A stretch of DNA of 64,000 nucleotides. It comes from Acidobacteriota bacterium. GTDB taxonomy: Bacteria; Acidobacteriota; Terriglobia; 2-12-FULL-54-10. Positions 37,178-47,229 of this stretch are shown here, one piece after another. Under the pieces are notes generated by a model. The model saw only the letters and a program-made list of their open reading frames with translations. It had not been told where the DNA came from and made no database searches. A program made the translations under genes and the position numbers. The stretch covers positions 24,942 through 88,941 of the forward strand of contig JACPPJ010000014.1 in NCBI GenBank assembly GCA_016191085.1. The letters are read 5' to 3'. Each line of letters starts with the position of its first letter. Within the stretch, counting starts at the first letter, position 1.

Positions 37178-39508
37178 ATGTCCACCCGTTCATTCTCGCC
37201 GCGTACTGCAAGGTGGTTGTTGTTCCTGATAATAGCGGTCGCGCTGTTCCATTGGAAGATTCTCTTCACGAACCAATTCTCGATTGTCGAAGACTGGGAA
37301 GCCGCCAACCAAGGATTTGCGTGGCACCAGTTCGCCGTCAGCACGTTCAAGAAAGGCATACTGCCGATATGGGACCCTTATAGTTTCTCCGGCAGAACGC
37401 ATATCGGCGAGATGCAGCCGGGAGTTTTCTATCCGTTCAAGCTGTTGCTGTACCTATGGCCTGTTGATAGCTCGGGGATGCTGTCGGAGCGGCTATTCCT
37501 CCAGTACCACGTGCTCGCGCGTCTGCTCGCCGCCTGCTTTATGTTCTTTCTCGCCAGAGAGGTGGGCCTGAGAAAGGCGTTCGCCGCGTTCATAGCCGGG
37601 CTTTGCTTTGGCGTGGGAGGATTTGTCGGGAATGCAGGAGGACTGCAACTGCTCGACAGCGCCATTTGGCTGCCGCTGATATTGCTGTTCTTTCTGAGGG
37701 CGCTTGGCGCGGGCGCCACTCGCGCCGGTGCGATTAATGCCGGGTTGAGCGGTGTCTGCTTGGGGATCACCGCCTTGGCTGGCAGCGTTCACTTGCCATT
37801 GATGGACGCGCTGGTGATTGCTGGAGCCGCCGCGTTCTTCACTGCTTTCCAGCCGAACGCGCGGGTGGAGCGTCCGGCGCGCTCGCGCTGGATGTGGAGC
37901 GGTGGGGCAGTGGCCATTGTCTCGATAGCAGCGTTTGCAACAGCCGCCATCCAGCTATTGCCCGCAATCGAGTATTCGCCGCTCGCGTTCCGCTGGGCAG
38001 GTGAGTGGACCGGCCCGGCGCTCCAGAAGATACCGTACTGGAGTGTGACCAATTCGGCTTACCTGCCGGCCAGATCATTGCTTACCGTCTTCTTGCCCGG
38101 CGTGATGCCGCAAGGCGTCGAGTTCAGTCCCTACTTCGGCGTGCTTCCGCTCTTCTTCGCAATTGCGGGGGCGGTGGTCTATTGGCAAAAACCGGCCGTG
38201 AAGTTCTTATGCGGCGTCGCGGTTCTCGCCTTCATCTACGGCATGGGACCGAATTCGTTGCTGCACGGTATCACCTATCTGCTCCCCGGAATGGACAAAG
38301 CACGCGAAGCCGACCGGTTCATTTACCTGACGCATTTTGCCCTGGCACTGCTGGCCGGCTTCGGTGTAGAAGCTTTCTGGACGTCGCAACAAGATCATCC
38401 GTTATTGCTGCACAAAGTTCTCCGCGCTTTCCGGATCGCGGTCTATTCCATTGTTGCGCTACTCGCAGCGGCCAGTGTGTTTGGGACACCCAGCGTGAGT
38501 GAATGGCACTTCTTTTCGTTGATCTGTTACCTGGCGGCTTGGGGAGTTTGCCAGTACATTGTGAGCGGCCATCGGGGTGGCGCGGTGCGGGTTCTTGTGA
38601 CCGCTATCATCCTGTTCGACGTGAGCGCGTTCAACTGGGGGCAGTTGAATCGTGCCCAGAGACATCAGACGGGTGAAGACTACATGCAGCAGTTGAGGGC
38701 GGGTAAAGGTGTCGCCGACTTCTTACAATCCAAGCCCGGACTATTCCGCGTCCATGTCGACGCTGAGGGAAGCAAGTTTATTAACCTCGGAGACATGTTT
38801 GCGGTACAGAGTACTTGGGGACAGGCCGCGACTTCACTCATGGATTATCACCTGTTTCTGTGGGCGCCCCGGTCGCTGGACTTGCTGAACGTGCAGTACA
38901 TCGTATCGGCTGGAAAAGACGAGCCGGGCCGTTTGGTCTACGATGACGGCCGCTGGAGAGTCTACGAGACGCCGAATTCCTGTCCACGCGCATGGGTCGT
39001 GTCTCAGGTCGTCGTGGACCCGTTTCTAGACGTGGTCCGGTTCCGCGAGCGCATCGCGGAACCGGGATTCGATCCGATGCGGGTGGCGTTTGTAAACGAG
39101 CCGCTGGCGGAAGCTCTCCCGGACACGCCCGAGGTGCAGAGCCAGATCAAGTTCTCGAAATACGATGCAGACGGCTTCGAGCTGGACGTGAATGTAAATC
39201 GCCGTGCTTTCCTGGTGCTCAGCGAGATGTATTACCCGGGTTGGGAAGCAACCGTGAACGGCAGGCCGACGACGATATACAAAACCGATCGCTTTCTGCG
39301 CGGCATCGTGGTTCCGGCGGGACAGAATCACGTCGTCTTTAAGTACCGTCCCCGCTCCGTGATGCTCGGGGCCGCACTCACCATCCCGATGCTCCTCGGC
39401 GCGTTGGCGGTTGCAGTTGCGGCTATTGCCAAGCGGAGACGAAATGGGAATGCTACGCGCGATTCGTTGGAGCCTGCGCTCTCAGGCTCTTCTGCGAGCG
39501 AGGTGTAG
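37178..39508 (+). CDS. YfhO-family polytopic membrane protein
   Basis: 776 residues with about 12-13 membrane segments and a large C-terminal soluble domain. The segment FAWHQFAVSTFKKGILPIWDPYSFSGRTHIGEMQPGVFYPFKLLLY is typical of YfhO and GT-C-like glycosyltransferases, as is the late block FLVLSEMYYPGWEATVNGRPTTIYKTDRFLRGIVVPAGQNHVVFKYRP. The family is linked to glycosylation of teichoic acid or other cell-wall glycans. A polyprenyl-phosphate glycosyltransferase-like gene lies immediately downstream on the opposite strand (7-bp gap), which fits a lipid-linked sugar pathway. Confidence 0.88.
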   Translation: MSTRSFSPRTARWLLFLIIAVALFHWKILFTNQFSIVEDWEAANQGFAWHQFAVSTFKKGILPIWDPYSFSGRTHIGEMQPGVFYPFKLLLYLWPVDSSGMLSERLFLQYHVLARLLAACFMFFLAREVGLRKAFAAFIAGLCFGVGGFVGNAGGLQLLDSAIWLPLILLFFLRALGAGATRAGAINAGLSGVCLGITALAGSVHLPLMDALVIAGAAAFFTAFQPNARVERPARSRWMWSGGAVAIVSIAAFATAAIQLLPAIEYSPLAFRWAGEWTGPALQKIPYWSVTNSAYLPARSLLTVFLPGVMPQGVEFSPYFGVLPLFFAIAGAVVYWQKPAVKFLCGVAVLAFIYGMGPNSLLHGITYLLPGMDKAREADRFIYLTHFALALLAGFGVEAFWTSQQDHPLLLHKVLRAFRIAVYSIVALLAAASVFGTPSVSEWHFFSLICYLAAWGVCQYIVSGHRGGAVRVLVTAIILFDVSAFNWGQLNRAQRHQTGEDYMQQLRAGKGVADFLQSKPGLFRVHVDAEGSKFINLGDMFAVQSTWGQAATSLMDYHLFLWAPRSLDLLNVQYIVSAGKDEPGRLVYDDGRWRVYETPNSCPRAWVVSQVVVDPFLDVVRFRERIAEPGFDPMRVAFVNEPLAEALPDTPEVQSQIKFSKYDADGFELDVNVNRRAFLVLSEMYYPGWEATVNGRPTTIYKTDRFLRGIVVPAGQNHVVFKYRPRSVMLGAALTIPMLLGALAVAVAAIAKRRRNGNATRDSLEPALSGSSASEV

Positions 39509-39515
39509 GCCACGC

Positions 39516-40487
39516 TCATCTCCTCGGCTCTGCTTCCCAGAAATTCAGGGACGATCTCGCGGGAGTTTCCGCAACTCCAGGCGCTGGGTGCGCCAGGTAT
39601 GCCAGGCGTTTCGCTTCGCGGCGTCCCAGCGTGATCATGTCAATGATCAGCCCCCAGGCCGCGCTCATCACCGCCAGCATCATTACGCTCGCCGAGAGCA
39701 CAGCAGTGGGCAGTCTCGGCACGAGTCCCGTTTCCAAATACGTAAGGATCACCGGATAGGCCAGTGTCGCGGACGCTGCGGCCAACAGCAGTGCAACGAC
39801 TGCGAAGGAGTGCAGCGGACGCTCTTCTTCCACCAAGCGCAGGATGGTCCACAGCACGTGGAAGCCGTCGCGGATGGTGTGGAGTTTGCTCGCGGATCCT
39901 TCCGGACGCGATTTGTAAGGCGTCTCGATCTCGCCGATAGGCATGTGCAATTCGAGTGCGTGGATGGTGAGCGCCGCCTCGATATCAAAGCCGGCTACGA
40001 GCGCGGGAAACGACTTCACGAAACGGCGCGAGAAGACCCGGAATCCCGACAGAATATCCGAGCAGCGATTGCCAAAGAACTGCGCCACGATGCCAGTCAG
40101 CACGCGGTTGCCGAATTGATGCCCCCGCGGATAAGCTGAGCGATCCAATGCGACGCGAACACCAGTAACCATATCGAGTCGCTCTTTGACGAGCTTCTCG
40201 ACCATGCGCGGAGAGCTGTCGGCGTGATACGTGTCGTCGCCGTCTACCAGCACGTAAACGTCGGCTTCGATGTCTGCAAACATCCGGCAGACTACGCTTC
40301 CCTTCCCCTGTCGCTTCTCCTGCCGGACAATGGCGCCGGCGCGGCCGGCCGCGGCTGCTGTTTCGTCGGTAGAGTTGTTGTCGTACACGTAAATGGCCGC
40401 TTGCGGCAGAGCGAGAGAGAAATCGCGCACCACGCGCTCGATGGTGGTCCGCTCGTTGAAACAGGGGATTAGCACCGCAATCTGCAT
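39516..40487 (-). CDS. Glycosyltransferase family 2 (DPM1-like), membrane anchored
   Basis: 323 residues. The GT-A domain (1-220) has AVLIPCFNERTTIERVVRDF, YVYDNNSTDET and the metal-binding DGDDTYH (DXD-like). The loops SDILSGFRVFSRRFVKSFPALVAGFDIEAALTIHALEL are typical of dolichol-phosphate mannose/undecaprenyl-phosphate sugar synthases. Two C-terminal helices (SFAVVALLLAAASATLAYPVIL and VLSASVMMLAVMSAAWGLIIDMI) anchor it. It probably makes a polyprenyl-phosphate sugar donor that a protein such as the YfhO-like neighbour could use. Confidence 0.88.
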   Translation of the reverse strand: MQIAVLIPCFNERTTIERVVRDFSLALPQAAIYVYDNNSTDETAAAAGRAGAIVRQEKRQGKGSVVCRMFADIEADVYVLVDGDDTYHADSSPRMVEKLVKERLDMVTGVRVALDRSAYPRGHQFGNRVLTGIVAQFFGNRCSDILSGFRVFSRRFVKSFPALVAGFDIEAALTIHALELHMPIGEIETPYKSRPEGSASKLHTIRDGFHVLWTILRLVEEERPLHSFAVVALLLAAASATLAYPVILTYLETGLVPRLPTAVLSASVMMLAVMSAAWGLIIDMITLGRREAKRLAYLAHPAPGVAETPARSSLNFWEAEPRR

Positions 40488-40653
40488 TGTATTCTCACCA
40501 GGAGCACCGACTCACCGTATCGGTGAGAGTGTAACAACCCCTTTGGGCGTTTTCAATCCGCAAACCTGTTTGGCTGAAGGCGCGCGTCGCCGTCCCACTC
40601 GCAATTCATGCTAGACTGGCGGCTATCCGGCAAACGAACGAAACGGCAACACC

Positions 40654-42234
40654 GTGAACACTCCAGAGGATCTAAGACCCGTCCTGGACAACATGCGCCG
40701 CGCCTGGAATGAGCGCGCGGCTGAGAATGCGCAATACTACGTCTACACCGGCGCGCCCACGGGAGAAGACTTCGACACCTCCGGCAGAGTGAATTACGAA
40801 CAGATTGTGCGGCCTTACCTGCCCGTGCTGCTGCGAGGGCGTCCTCCGCGCGAGTGCCGCGTCGCCGAGATCGGGTGCGGGCTGGGACGCATGACGGCTT
40901 GCTTCGCGCAGGAGTTCGGCGAAGTGCACGCGCTCGATGTCTCCACCGAGATGCTGGCCAAGGCACGCGACCGGCTGAGCGGCTTCAGTAATGTTTCGCT
41001 GTACACCGGCTCGGGAATGGATCTGGCGTGCCTGCCCACGGCCTACTTCGACCTGGCGTTTTCGTACATCGTTTTCCAGCACATACCTTCGCGAGAGGCG
41101 ATTCGGAACTACATTCTGGAAGCAGGCCGCATTGTCAGGCCGGGCGGAGCGTTCCACTTTCAGCTCAACGGCTATATCGCGCCGGAATACCAGACTGGAG
41201 AGAAAGACACCTGGCAGGGCGAGAGCTTCTCGTTCTTGGAAGCCGTGGAGATGCTGCGCGCGGCTGGATTTATGCCGTTCAATGCCGTGGGAGCTGGCAC
41301 ACAATACTTCGTGCTTTCGGCGCGGCGCATCAGCAGCGACGCTCAGCCGCTGTCATCATTCATTCTGCCGGGGCAGGCATGGCCGCCAGGACAACTTCTG
41401 GAGGGCTGGTCGCGCGATATTCCAGGCGATTGCCGCCCTATCGGCGTTGTAAACCGCGTGCTGCTTGGCATGCCTCCATGCGAGCGCGAACGCCAAAGCA
41501 GTGATCGCTCAGGGCTGCGCTTCTTCATATCCCTGAATTGCGGACCCGCAGAGGGGTATCCAACCGCCAGCGTTATGCTGAATGAACGTCAACTTGGTAC
41601 TGTGCCGATGAACGGTCCCGGAGACTACTACGGCGAGTTCCCGGTTCCCGGCGAAGCCGTGCAAGCACCGACTGTGGTCGTGACGCTCAGCTTCAACGCA
41701 AAGCAAGCGCCGGCTGTCTCGGTCCGGTCGCTGGGTGTGTATGACGCTGCATGCGGTACTTTGGACCACACTGCCACGAGCGAGCACGTGTTCTGGATTG
41801 CGAACCTGGAGCAGGAGTGCGCCCGGTTGTCTGCTGAGATCTCGCGGGCAAATGCACGCGTAGCCGAGCTAGTAGCCTGGGCGCGCTCGTTGGATGAAGA
41901 TTTGAATACCAAAGTAGCCTGGGCGCGCTCGTTGGATGAAGATTTGAATACCAAAGTAGCCTGGGCGCGCTCTCTTGAGCGCGATGTGGAAAAGGCGGGC
42001 AAGGATCTGGCGCAGTTGCACACCGAATTCGAAGAGCGTACCGCGTGGGCCTTATCGCTCCGCGACGATGTGGAAGCGGCTCGCAACGCCTGGGCTAATG
42101 CGCAACAGCAAGCGCAAGAGTCCGCGCTGAGAGCGCAACAACTCGACACCGCTTTACGAGCCGCGCACGAGAACCCATGGCCGTTCGTCGTGGGCCGCAT
42201 CAAACGCGCGTTGCGTTCACTGCTCAAGAGATGA
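40654..42234 (+). CDS. SAM-dependent methyltransferase with C-terminal coiled coil
   Basis: 526 residues from a GTG start with no strong Shine-Dalgarno. The N-terminal methyltransferase domain (about 65-205) has RVAEIGCGLGRMTACFAQEFGEVHALDVS and LPTAYFDLAFSYIVFQHIPS. A central beta-rich domain (about 215-360) is unassigned. The C-terminal 140 residues form a coiled coil containing the 14-residue repeat VAWARSLDEDLNTK, duplicated in tandem at 41872-41955. The last segment (AAHENPWPFVVGRIKRALRSLLKR) is typical of methyltransferases and glycosyltransferases that build surface polysaccharide chains. A role in glycan capping or length control is inference. Confidence 0.82.
   Translation: MNTPEDLRPVLDNMRRAWNERAAENAQYYVYTGAPTGEDFDTSGRVNYEQIVRPYLPVLLRGRPPRECRVAEIGCGLGRMTACFAQEFGEVHALDVSTEMLAKARDRLSGFSNVSLYTGSGMDLACLPTAYFDLAFSYIVFQHIPSREAIRNYILEAGRIVRPGGAFHFQLNGYIAPEYQTGEKDTWQGESFSFLEAVEMLRAAGFMPFNAVGAGTQYFVLSARRISSDAQPLSSFILPGQAWPPGQLLEGWSRDIPGDCRPIGVVNRVLLGMPPCERERQSSDRSGLRFFISLNCGPAEGYPTASVMLNERQLGTVPMNGPGDYYGEFPVPGEAVQAPTVVVTLSFNAKQAPAVSVRSLGVYDAACGTLDHTATSEHVFWIANLEQECARLSAEISRANARVAELVAWARSLDEDLNTKVAWARSLDEDLNTKVAWARSLERDVEKAGKDLAQLHTEFEERTAWALSLRDDVEAARNAWANAQQQAQESALRAQQLDTALRAAHENPWPFVVGRIKRALRSLLKR
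41872..41972 (+). repeat. 42-bp tandem duplication in the coiled coil
   Basis: Two identical 42-bp units (41872-41913 and 41914-41955) plus the first 17 bp of a third (41956-41972). They encode VAWARSLDEDLNTK twice and then VAWARSL, two heptads per unit. Confidence 0.95.
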
Positions 42235-42372
42235 TCACCACCCTGACGGCGCGCGCATTGTGTCCGCACCACAGCACCTGAAGTACATTCCAGCCTCTAT
42301 TTCCCGCCTAACAAACATCTAAACCCCTGCAGGGTCTATCTTCGGTTCAGAGGCTCTATCCCGGAGGCGGCA

Positions 42373-43659
42373 ATGCATATCGCACGCGTCGGCAATCAGC
42401 GGCCGCAGCCGACTGCAAGTTCTCCTTTCGTCAACCAAACTCACTCGTGCGCCCTTCGACCCGCAGTTTTCATAGCTATCTGCTTAGGTCTTGTCATCGT
42501 CACGGCAGCGGCATATGCGCCGGTGCGTCATTACGGTTTTGTGGCATGGGACGACGCTCAGCACGTCAGCACCAATCCTCATGTGATTGGCGGGCTCACG
42601 TGGAGCGGGTTGCGTTGGGCATTCACGACCGAGTACTTCTCGAATTGGCACCCGTTGACTTGGCTGTCGCACATGGCTGATGCACAGGTGTTCGGGATCA
42701 ATGGCCGCGCACATCATATCGTCAACGTGTCGCTGCACATCATCAATACTCTTCTGCTGTTCGGGCTGTTGCGCCGTATGACAGGAGCACTGGGCCGCAG
42801 CGCGTTCGTCGCAGCGCTGTTTGCCGTGCATCCGCTGCACGTGGAGTCGGTGGCCTGGGTGGCGGAACGAAAGGACGTGCTGAACACGTTGTTTGGCCTG
42901 CTGGCAATTTGGGCATACGTCGCCTCTGTCCAGCGGAAGCGCCTGGGAATGCATGTCGTCGCGCTGCTGTTGTTCGCCTGCTCGCTAATGGCCAAGCCAA
43001 TGCTGGTTACGTTGCCTTTCGTATTACTTCTGCTGGACTATTGGCCGCTAGAGCGATTGCGAGCAGATTCTTCCGCATCCGTCTGGACGGCACTTGCCCG
43101 CCGCCAAGTCGGGTACTGGAGCAGTGATGTTGCGCTCTGGCAGCACGCCATCGATGTGGCTCCGCAAAACTATCGTGCTGAAAACAACCTGGGAGTCGCG
43201 TTGGCTGTCGAGGGCAAATTAGATCAGGCCATTGCTCATTATCGTGAATCCATCCGCCTCACGCCCGGCTTTGCCGAAACGCACAACAACCTCGGCGCAG
43301 CATTGGCCAACCAGGGCAGGTATGAGGAAGCCCTGGCGCAATACTATGAAGCAATCCGTTTGAAACCCGATTATCCAGATCCATACCAGAACATCCAAAT
43401 CGCTCTCGCGAACCAAGCCAGGATAACCCCGGCATTACCGGCCATACCGGTTCAGCAACGCCTGGCAACAGCCGCTACCGCTTCTGAGACGGCACAAGAG
43501 CACAGCCGCCGCGCCGCCGCTCTGGCCAGCCAAGGCAAAGGCAATGACGCGCTGTTCGAGTATATGCGCGCGATTCGTGGCAACCCCAATCTGCCGGAGG
43601 CGTGGCGAGGCTTGCAGGACTTAATGGACAAACAACAGATTCAGCCTGGAACGCGATAA
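42373..43659 (+). CDS. TMTC-like membrane TPR protein, internally shortened
   Basis: 428 residues. The N-terminal membrane part contains AYAPVRHYGFVAWDDAQHVSTNPHVIGGLTWSGLRWAFTTEYFSNWHPLTWLSHM and FAVHPLHVESVAWVAERKDVLNTLFGLLAIWAYV, diagnostic of the bacterial TMTC/DUF1736-type proteins. Relatives have about 200 more residues of membrane helices after LLLDYWPLERL. Here that point is followed within about 18 residues by RRQVGYWSSDVALWQHAIDVAPQN, which normally begins the TPR domain. The frame is kept. The C-terminus holds three to four TPR units (AENNLGVALAVEGKLDQAIAHYRESIRL and so on). It is probably a naturally deleted protein with half its membrane domain, possibly nonfunctional. Confidence 0.78.
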   Translation: MHIARVGNQRPQPTASSPFVNQTHSCALRPAVFIAICLGLVIVTAAAYAPVRHYGFVAWDDAQHVSTNPHVIGGLTWSGLRWAFTTEYFSNWHPLTWLSHMADAQVFGINGRAHHIVNVSLHIINTLLLFGLLRRMTGALGRSAFVAALFAVHPLHVESVAWVAERKDVLNTLFGLLAIWAYVASVQRKRLGMHVVALLLFACSLMAKPMLVTLPFVLLLLDYWPLERLRADSSASVWTALARRQVGYWSSDVALWQHAIDVAPQNYRAENNLGVALAVEGKLDQAIAHYRESIRLTPGFAETHNNLGAALANQGRYEEALAQYYEAIRLKPDYPDPYQNIQIALANQARITPALPAIPVQQRLATAATASETAQEHSRRAAALASQGKGNDALFEYMRAIRGNPNLPEAWRGLQDLMDKQQIQPGTR

Positions 43660-44032
43660 GGCGATGACGTTGATCGGCATCAACTCCTCAACTGCTGGAA
43701 TTCGGCAGCAGAGCGCGGTCAATGGTTTTGTAATTGGGAACTGTGACAGGGTTTCTGCCCACACAGTGAAGGCGGATGTCCAGAGAGAGGATCGGAAGCT
43801 CGGCCATAATTACAATGCGGGGGTATGGAGACCGATTTCGGTGGGGTGATAGGCTTCGACCGCAGCGCGTTCGCATTCTAACACAGGATAATTGCGGACC
43901 TTCCGAACCTCGGACAGGGGTCGTTGGGCTTCTTATTGCGTTCACACTTACCGTGGACCTGTAAGGGCATGTCAAGAGGTCGAACGGGGACGGGCCGTTC
44001 GGCAGCCGGAGGTACGACATCGGGAAGCTTCG
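43660..44032. other. 373-bp region between convergent genes
   Basis: No supported gene is seen. A hairpin CGAACGG (43981-43987) / CCGTTCG (43995-44001) lies 30 bp from the end of the CheY-like gene and may terminate leftward transcription, though no T-run follows. A minus-strand open frame across the gap has no family features. Confidence 0.35.
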
Positions 44033-44419
44033 CTAACGGAGAGAATTGCTCAGTGCTCTATTGAGGAGCGATTGCAGTTGTCCGGGAAGTGCGGCGACGT
44101 CAACCGGTTTCGGAATGTGGGCATCGAATCCGGCGTTGAGGATTCGCTCGCTATCCCCCCGCATGGCATAGGCTGTAAGGGCGGCGACGGGAATAGCTGA
44201 CAGCCCGGGTTGATTTTTCAGCCATCGCAGTACGGCAAAACCGTCGAGCACCGGCATTTGGATGTCTAATAATATCAGGTCGGGCGAGACCTGTTCGATC
44301 TTTCGTACGGCCTCGGCGCCGTCGAAAGCTAGAGTAACATCATATTGATGCGCAGTTAGGAAATCGCACATCAACTCGGCGCTCGGTGGGTCGTCCTCTG
44401 CAATCACAATTCTTTTCAT
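44033..44419 (-). CDS. CheY-like single-domain response regulator
   Basis: 128 residues, a stand-alone receiver. Acidic pair in IAEDDPP, phospho-acceptor Asp in [14 protein letters not shown], conserved Thr (ALTAYAM) and Lys (HIPKPVD) are all present. The start overlaps the stop of the hybrid kinase by 4 bp (ATGA). It has no output domain and probably relays phosphate or binds a partner protein within the kinase-HD-GYP operon. Confidence 0.9.
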   Translation of the reverse strand: MKRIVIAEDDPPSAELMCDFLTAHQYDVTLAFDGAEAVRKIEQVSPDLILLDIQMPVLDGFAVLRWLKNQPGLSAIPVAALTAYAMRGDSERILNAGFDAHIPKPVDVAALPGQLQSLLNRALSNSLR

Positions 44420-47229
44420 GACGCCGATCTGGCGCTGCCCAAGGCTTGGCGTATATGGCCGAGCAACGCATCCTTCCAGCAGGAGCTTTTCGAGAGAAAT
44501 GCCTCGGTGTTCTTGCTCAATACGTCCACGTCCGTGTCGGTAAGTTCTTTAGCGGTGAATACAATGACCGGAATCTCTCGCCAGCGAGAATCATTCTTCA
44601 ATGACCGGATCACATCGAAACCGTCCAGGTCGGGCATCACAAGGTCGAGCAGTATGACACTAGGCTTAGTTTCCTCCAGTAGGCGCAGAGCATCTTTGCC
44701 TCCCAGCGCTGAGATCGTTTCGTAACCTGCAGAGCCGAGAACCTCGCCGATCATCTGGAGATCTTCCGGCGTATCATCCACGGCCAGTACAGGAAGACGC
44801 TGACCCTGCTTAGTGTGCACGTGTTTTTCAACGGCTCGCACCAGAGCTTCACGGGACACAGGCTTGACAAGGTATTCGGCTGCACCTAGAGCAAAACCCC
44901 TGCTCTTGCGATCTACAATCGAGACGATGATCACCGGTATATGAGCCGTGGCAGCAGTGCCCTTCAATTCCTGAAGAGTTTCCCATCCGCTTTTCCCCGG
45001 CATCAGCATGTTTAGCGTGATTGCATCGGGGCGGAGAGTTTTGGCCTGCGCCATGGCTTCAGCGCTGGACGAGGCCATAGCGGTGCGGTATCCCTGTGGT
45101 TCCAGATACCCCACGATCAATTCGCGCGCCTCGGAGTCATCATCCACGATCAATACTAATGGCTGCCGGCGCTCGATTGAGGTGCCGTCCTGAGCTTGCA
45201 TTTCGGTTCCACGAGCGGAACTGCTCGCCAGCGGCAAAGTGAAAGTGAATCGGCTGCCTTTACCCTGCTGACTCTCCACCGAGATCCTGCCGCCGTGCTG
45301 TTCCACGAGCCGGCGGCTGATAGCGAGTCCCAATCCTGTTCCCTCTCTTAGTCCCTTGGTGGTTGTTCCGACCTGATGAAACTCGTGGAAGATAAGTTCC
45401 TGGTCTTCGGGAGCGATGCCCATTCCGGTATCTTGCACCGAAATCGAGGCACGGCCTTCGTCGCTCCACGCGGTAATATTGACGGATCCCTCGTCCGGCG
45501 TAAATTTCACCGCATTGCTGAGCAAGTTGTACATGATCTGCTTCCAACGCACGCGGTCGGCGTTCACCTGTAGACGCGGTTCCGTATTGCTCTGCAACGT
45601 AATTTTCTTCGGCATGGCCAGCGGCCGGATCAGCGTTAGAGTTTCGCTGAGTGCTTCGGCAACCGGGAAGCTTTCCAAATGAAGCTCTAAGCGGCCCGCC
45701 TCGATTTTCGACAGATCGAGAATGTCATTCACCAGTCGCAACAGGTGCTGTCCGCCGGCTTGAATATGCTGCACATAACGACCCTGCTTGCCTGTGATCG
45801 GTCCTGCCGTGCCGTCGGCCAGCAAACTCGAGAATCCCAGGATGGCATTCAACGGAGTTCGCAGGTCATGACTCATGCTGGCGAGAAACTGGCTCTTGAG
45901 ACGCGTGGCGTGCTCCACTTCTCGATTTCTGATCTCGAGCTGCCGGTTCATGTCTTCTAGCTGCCGCGTGCGCTCCGCGACGCGCCGCTCCAGGTCCTTA
46001 TTCAGCTCCATGATCTCTTGCTCGGCGCGTATGCGGTCCGTAATGTCTCTGGCGATCGTGGAAAAGAAAGTGACTGCTCCGTTCTCGTCCTTATGGGCCA
46101 CGAGTACCTGCGATACAGCGATCTCCTGCCCATCGCTGCTGAGCAATGCAGTAATGCCGCGCCAAGCACCATCGCTGACTGCGGTAAGGTTTCCTTCTTT
46201 CAGCAGCACCTCGCGTACCCACTTCGGGTGGCAGTTCTTTACGGCGTGCGGGATTTGATCGTTCGGAGCCAGCCCGAGCATTTTTCGACCGCCGCTGTTG
46301 ATGTAGATCATGTTGCCTTCGGGATCGGCGATTCCTACATAATCGGAGGTGGCCTCCAGAATTGCTGCGAGCCGCTCCTGTCCCTCTTGCGCAAGTTTGC
46401 GCTCGGTGACATCCTGACTGACCACCAGGAGGGCGTTTGGCCACCCGCGGTCCAACACGTGCGACCTGCTGTCGACATAGATAATGCGACCGTCCTTGCA
46501 GCGGTGACGCCATTCACCATGCACCTTGATGCGCGATCGCTTCGGCTGACGAATGGCAGCGAGAAACCGCGCCACGTCCTCCGGCGGGCGTATGTCCTCG
46601 GCGCTCATCTCCAGAAATTCTTCACGCGAGTATCCATACTGGGCGATGGCCGCATCATTCACTTCCAGGAACCGGAGCGTCTCCAGATCCAGCACAAACA
46701 TTGCGAGTGGATTGTTTGCGAATAACAAGCGAAAGTTCTGCTCGCGCAGTTGTAGATCCTCGGATGCGCGGTCCCGCTGTGTACGCAGTTCGGATTCCCG
46801 CAAGGCGCGGCCAACCGCGATGGGCAGCCGTGAAATTTCATGTGGAGCTATCACGTCGGCAAAGCCCTCGGTTATACACTGCACCGCGGACCGGACATGA
46901 TTGACGTTGCCGACCAGAATGACGGGAACATGCCGCGCGTCGTCTCGGAGGATGGACTGCAATTCGCCGCCGATCCATGACGTGGGTTTGTATGTGGCAA
47001 CGATAACGTCGAGGTTCGGCGACTCAACACGCGCGCTGAAATCGCGCTGGCTATTGCATCGGGAGGAAACACATCTGAATCCTCCTTTCGCCAGTTCGCG
47101 CACGCAAACGTCAGCGTCAGGTAAACTCAGCCCGACAAACAGAACACGCAGTTCGGCCGCAGGCCGTGGAACCGGTTTGCGAGGCGGCGTACGCCGGGTG
47201 GTCCTCGCTCGTTTTGTTTGCAATTTCAT
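44416..47229 (-). CDS. Hybrid sensor histidine kinase with two PAS and two receiver domains
   Basis: 937 residues, soluble. Residues about 28-150 form a degenerate receiver-like domain ([28 protein letters not shown]...) in which the phospho-acceptor position is not an obvious Asp. Two PAS domains follow (about 165-285, [29 protein letters not shown]; about 290-410, [23 protein letters not shown]). Then come a coiled coil, HisKA ([19 protein letters not shown]), HATPase ([19 protein letters not shown] ... [18 protein letters not shown]) and two C-terminal receivers ([20 protein letters not shown]...; [20 protein letters not shown]...[12 protein letters not shown]). The first receiver has [10 protein letters not shown] where the usual Asp-containing MPG loop lies (ITLNMLMP), so its phospho-acceptor Asp is replaced by Asn. 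It overlaps its neighbours by 4 bp on both sides. Confidence 0.92.
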   Translation of the reverse strand: MKLQTKRARTTRRTPPRKPVPRPAAELRVLFVGLSLPDADVCVRELAKGGFRCVSSRCNSQRDFSARVESPNLDVIVATYKPTSWIGGELQSILRDDARHVPVILVGNVNHVRSAVQCITEGFADVIAPHEISRLPIAVGRALRESELRTQRDRASEDLQLREQNFRLLFANNPLAMFVLDLETLRFLEVNDAAIAQYGYSREEFLEMSAEDIRPPEDVARFLAAIRQPKRSRIKVHGEWRHRCKDGRIIYVDSRSHVLDRGWPNALLVVSQDVTERKLAQEGQERLAAILEATSDYVGIADPEGNMIYINSGGRKMLGLAPNDQIPHAVKNCHPKWVREVLLKEGNLTAVSDGAWRGITALLSSDGQEIAVSQVLVAHKDENGAVTFFSTIARDITDRIRAEQEIMELNKDLERRVAERTRQLEDMNRQLEIRNREVEHATRLKSQFLASMSHDLRTPLNAILGFSSLLADGTAGPITGKQGRYVQHIQAGGQHLLRLVNDILDLSKIEAGRLELHLESFPVAEALSETLTLIRPLAMPKKITLQSNTEPRLQVNADRVRWKQIMYNLLSNAVKFTPDEGSVNITAWSDEGRASISVQDTGMGIAPEDQELIFHEFHQVGTTTKGLREGTGLGLAISRRLVEQHGGRISVESQQGKGSRFTFTLPLASSSARGTEMQAQDGTSIERRQPLVLIVDDDSEARELIVGYLEPQGYRTAMASSSAEAMAQAKTLRPDAITLNMLMPGKSGWETLQELKGTAATAHIPVIIVSIVDRKSRGFALGAAEYLVKPVSREALVRAVEKHVHTKQGQRLPVLAVDDTPEDLQMIGEVLGSAGYETISALGGKDALRLLEETKPSVILLDLVMPDLDGFDVIRSLKNDSRWREIPVIVFTAKELTDTDVDVLSKNTEAFLSKSSCWKDALLGHIRQALGSARSAS

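Noticed and set aside
39411-40139. 242-codon frame antisense to the glycosyltransferase
   Set aside because: Low-complexity His/Arg/Gln-rich composition typical of shadow frames.
43688-44020. 110-codon minus-strand frame between convergent genes
   Set aside because: Composition unlike a protein family, no ribosome binding site; left as intergenic.
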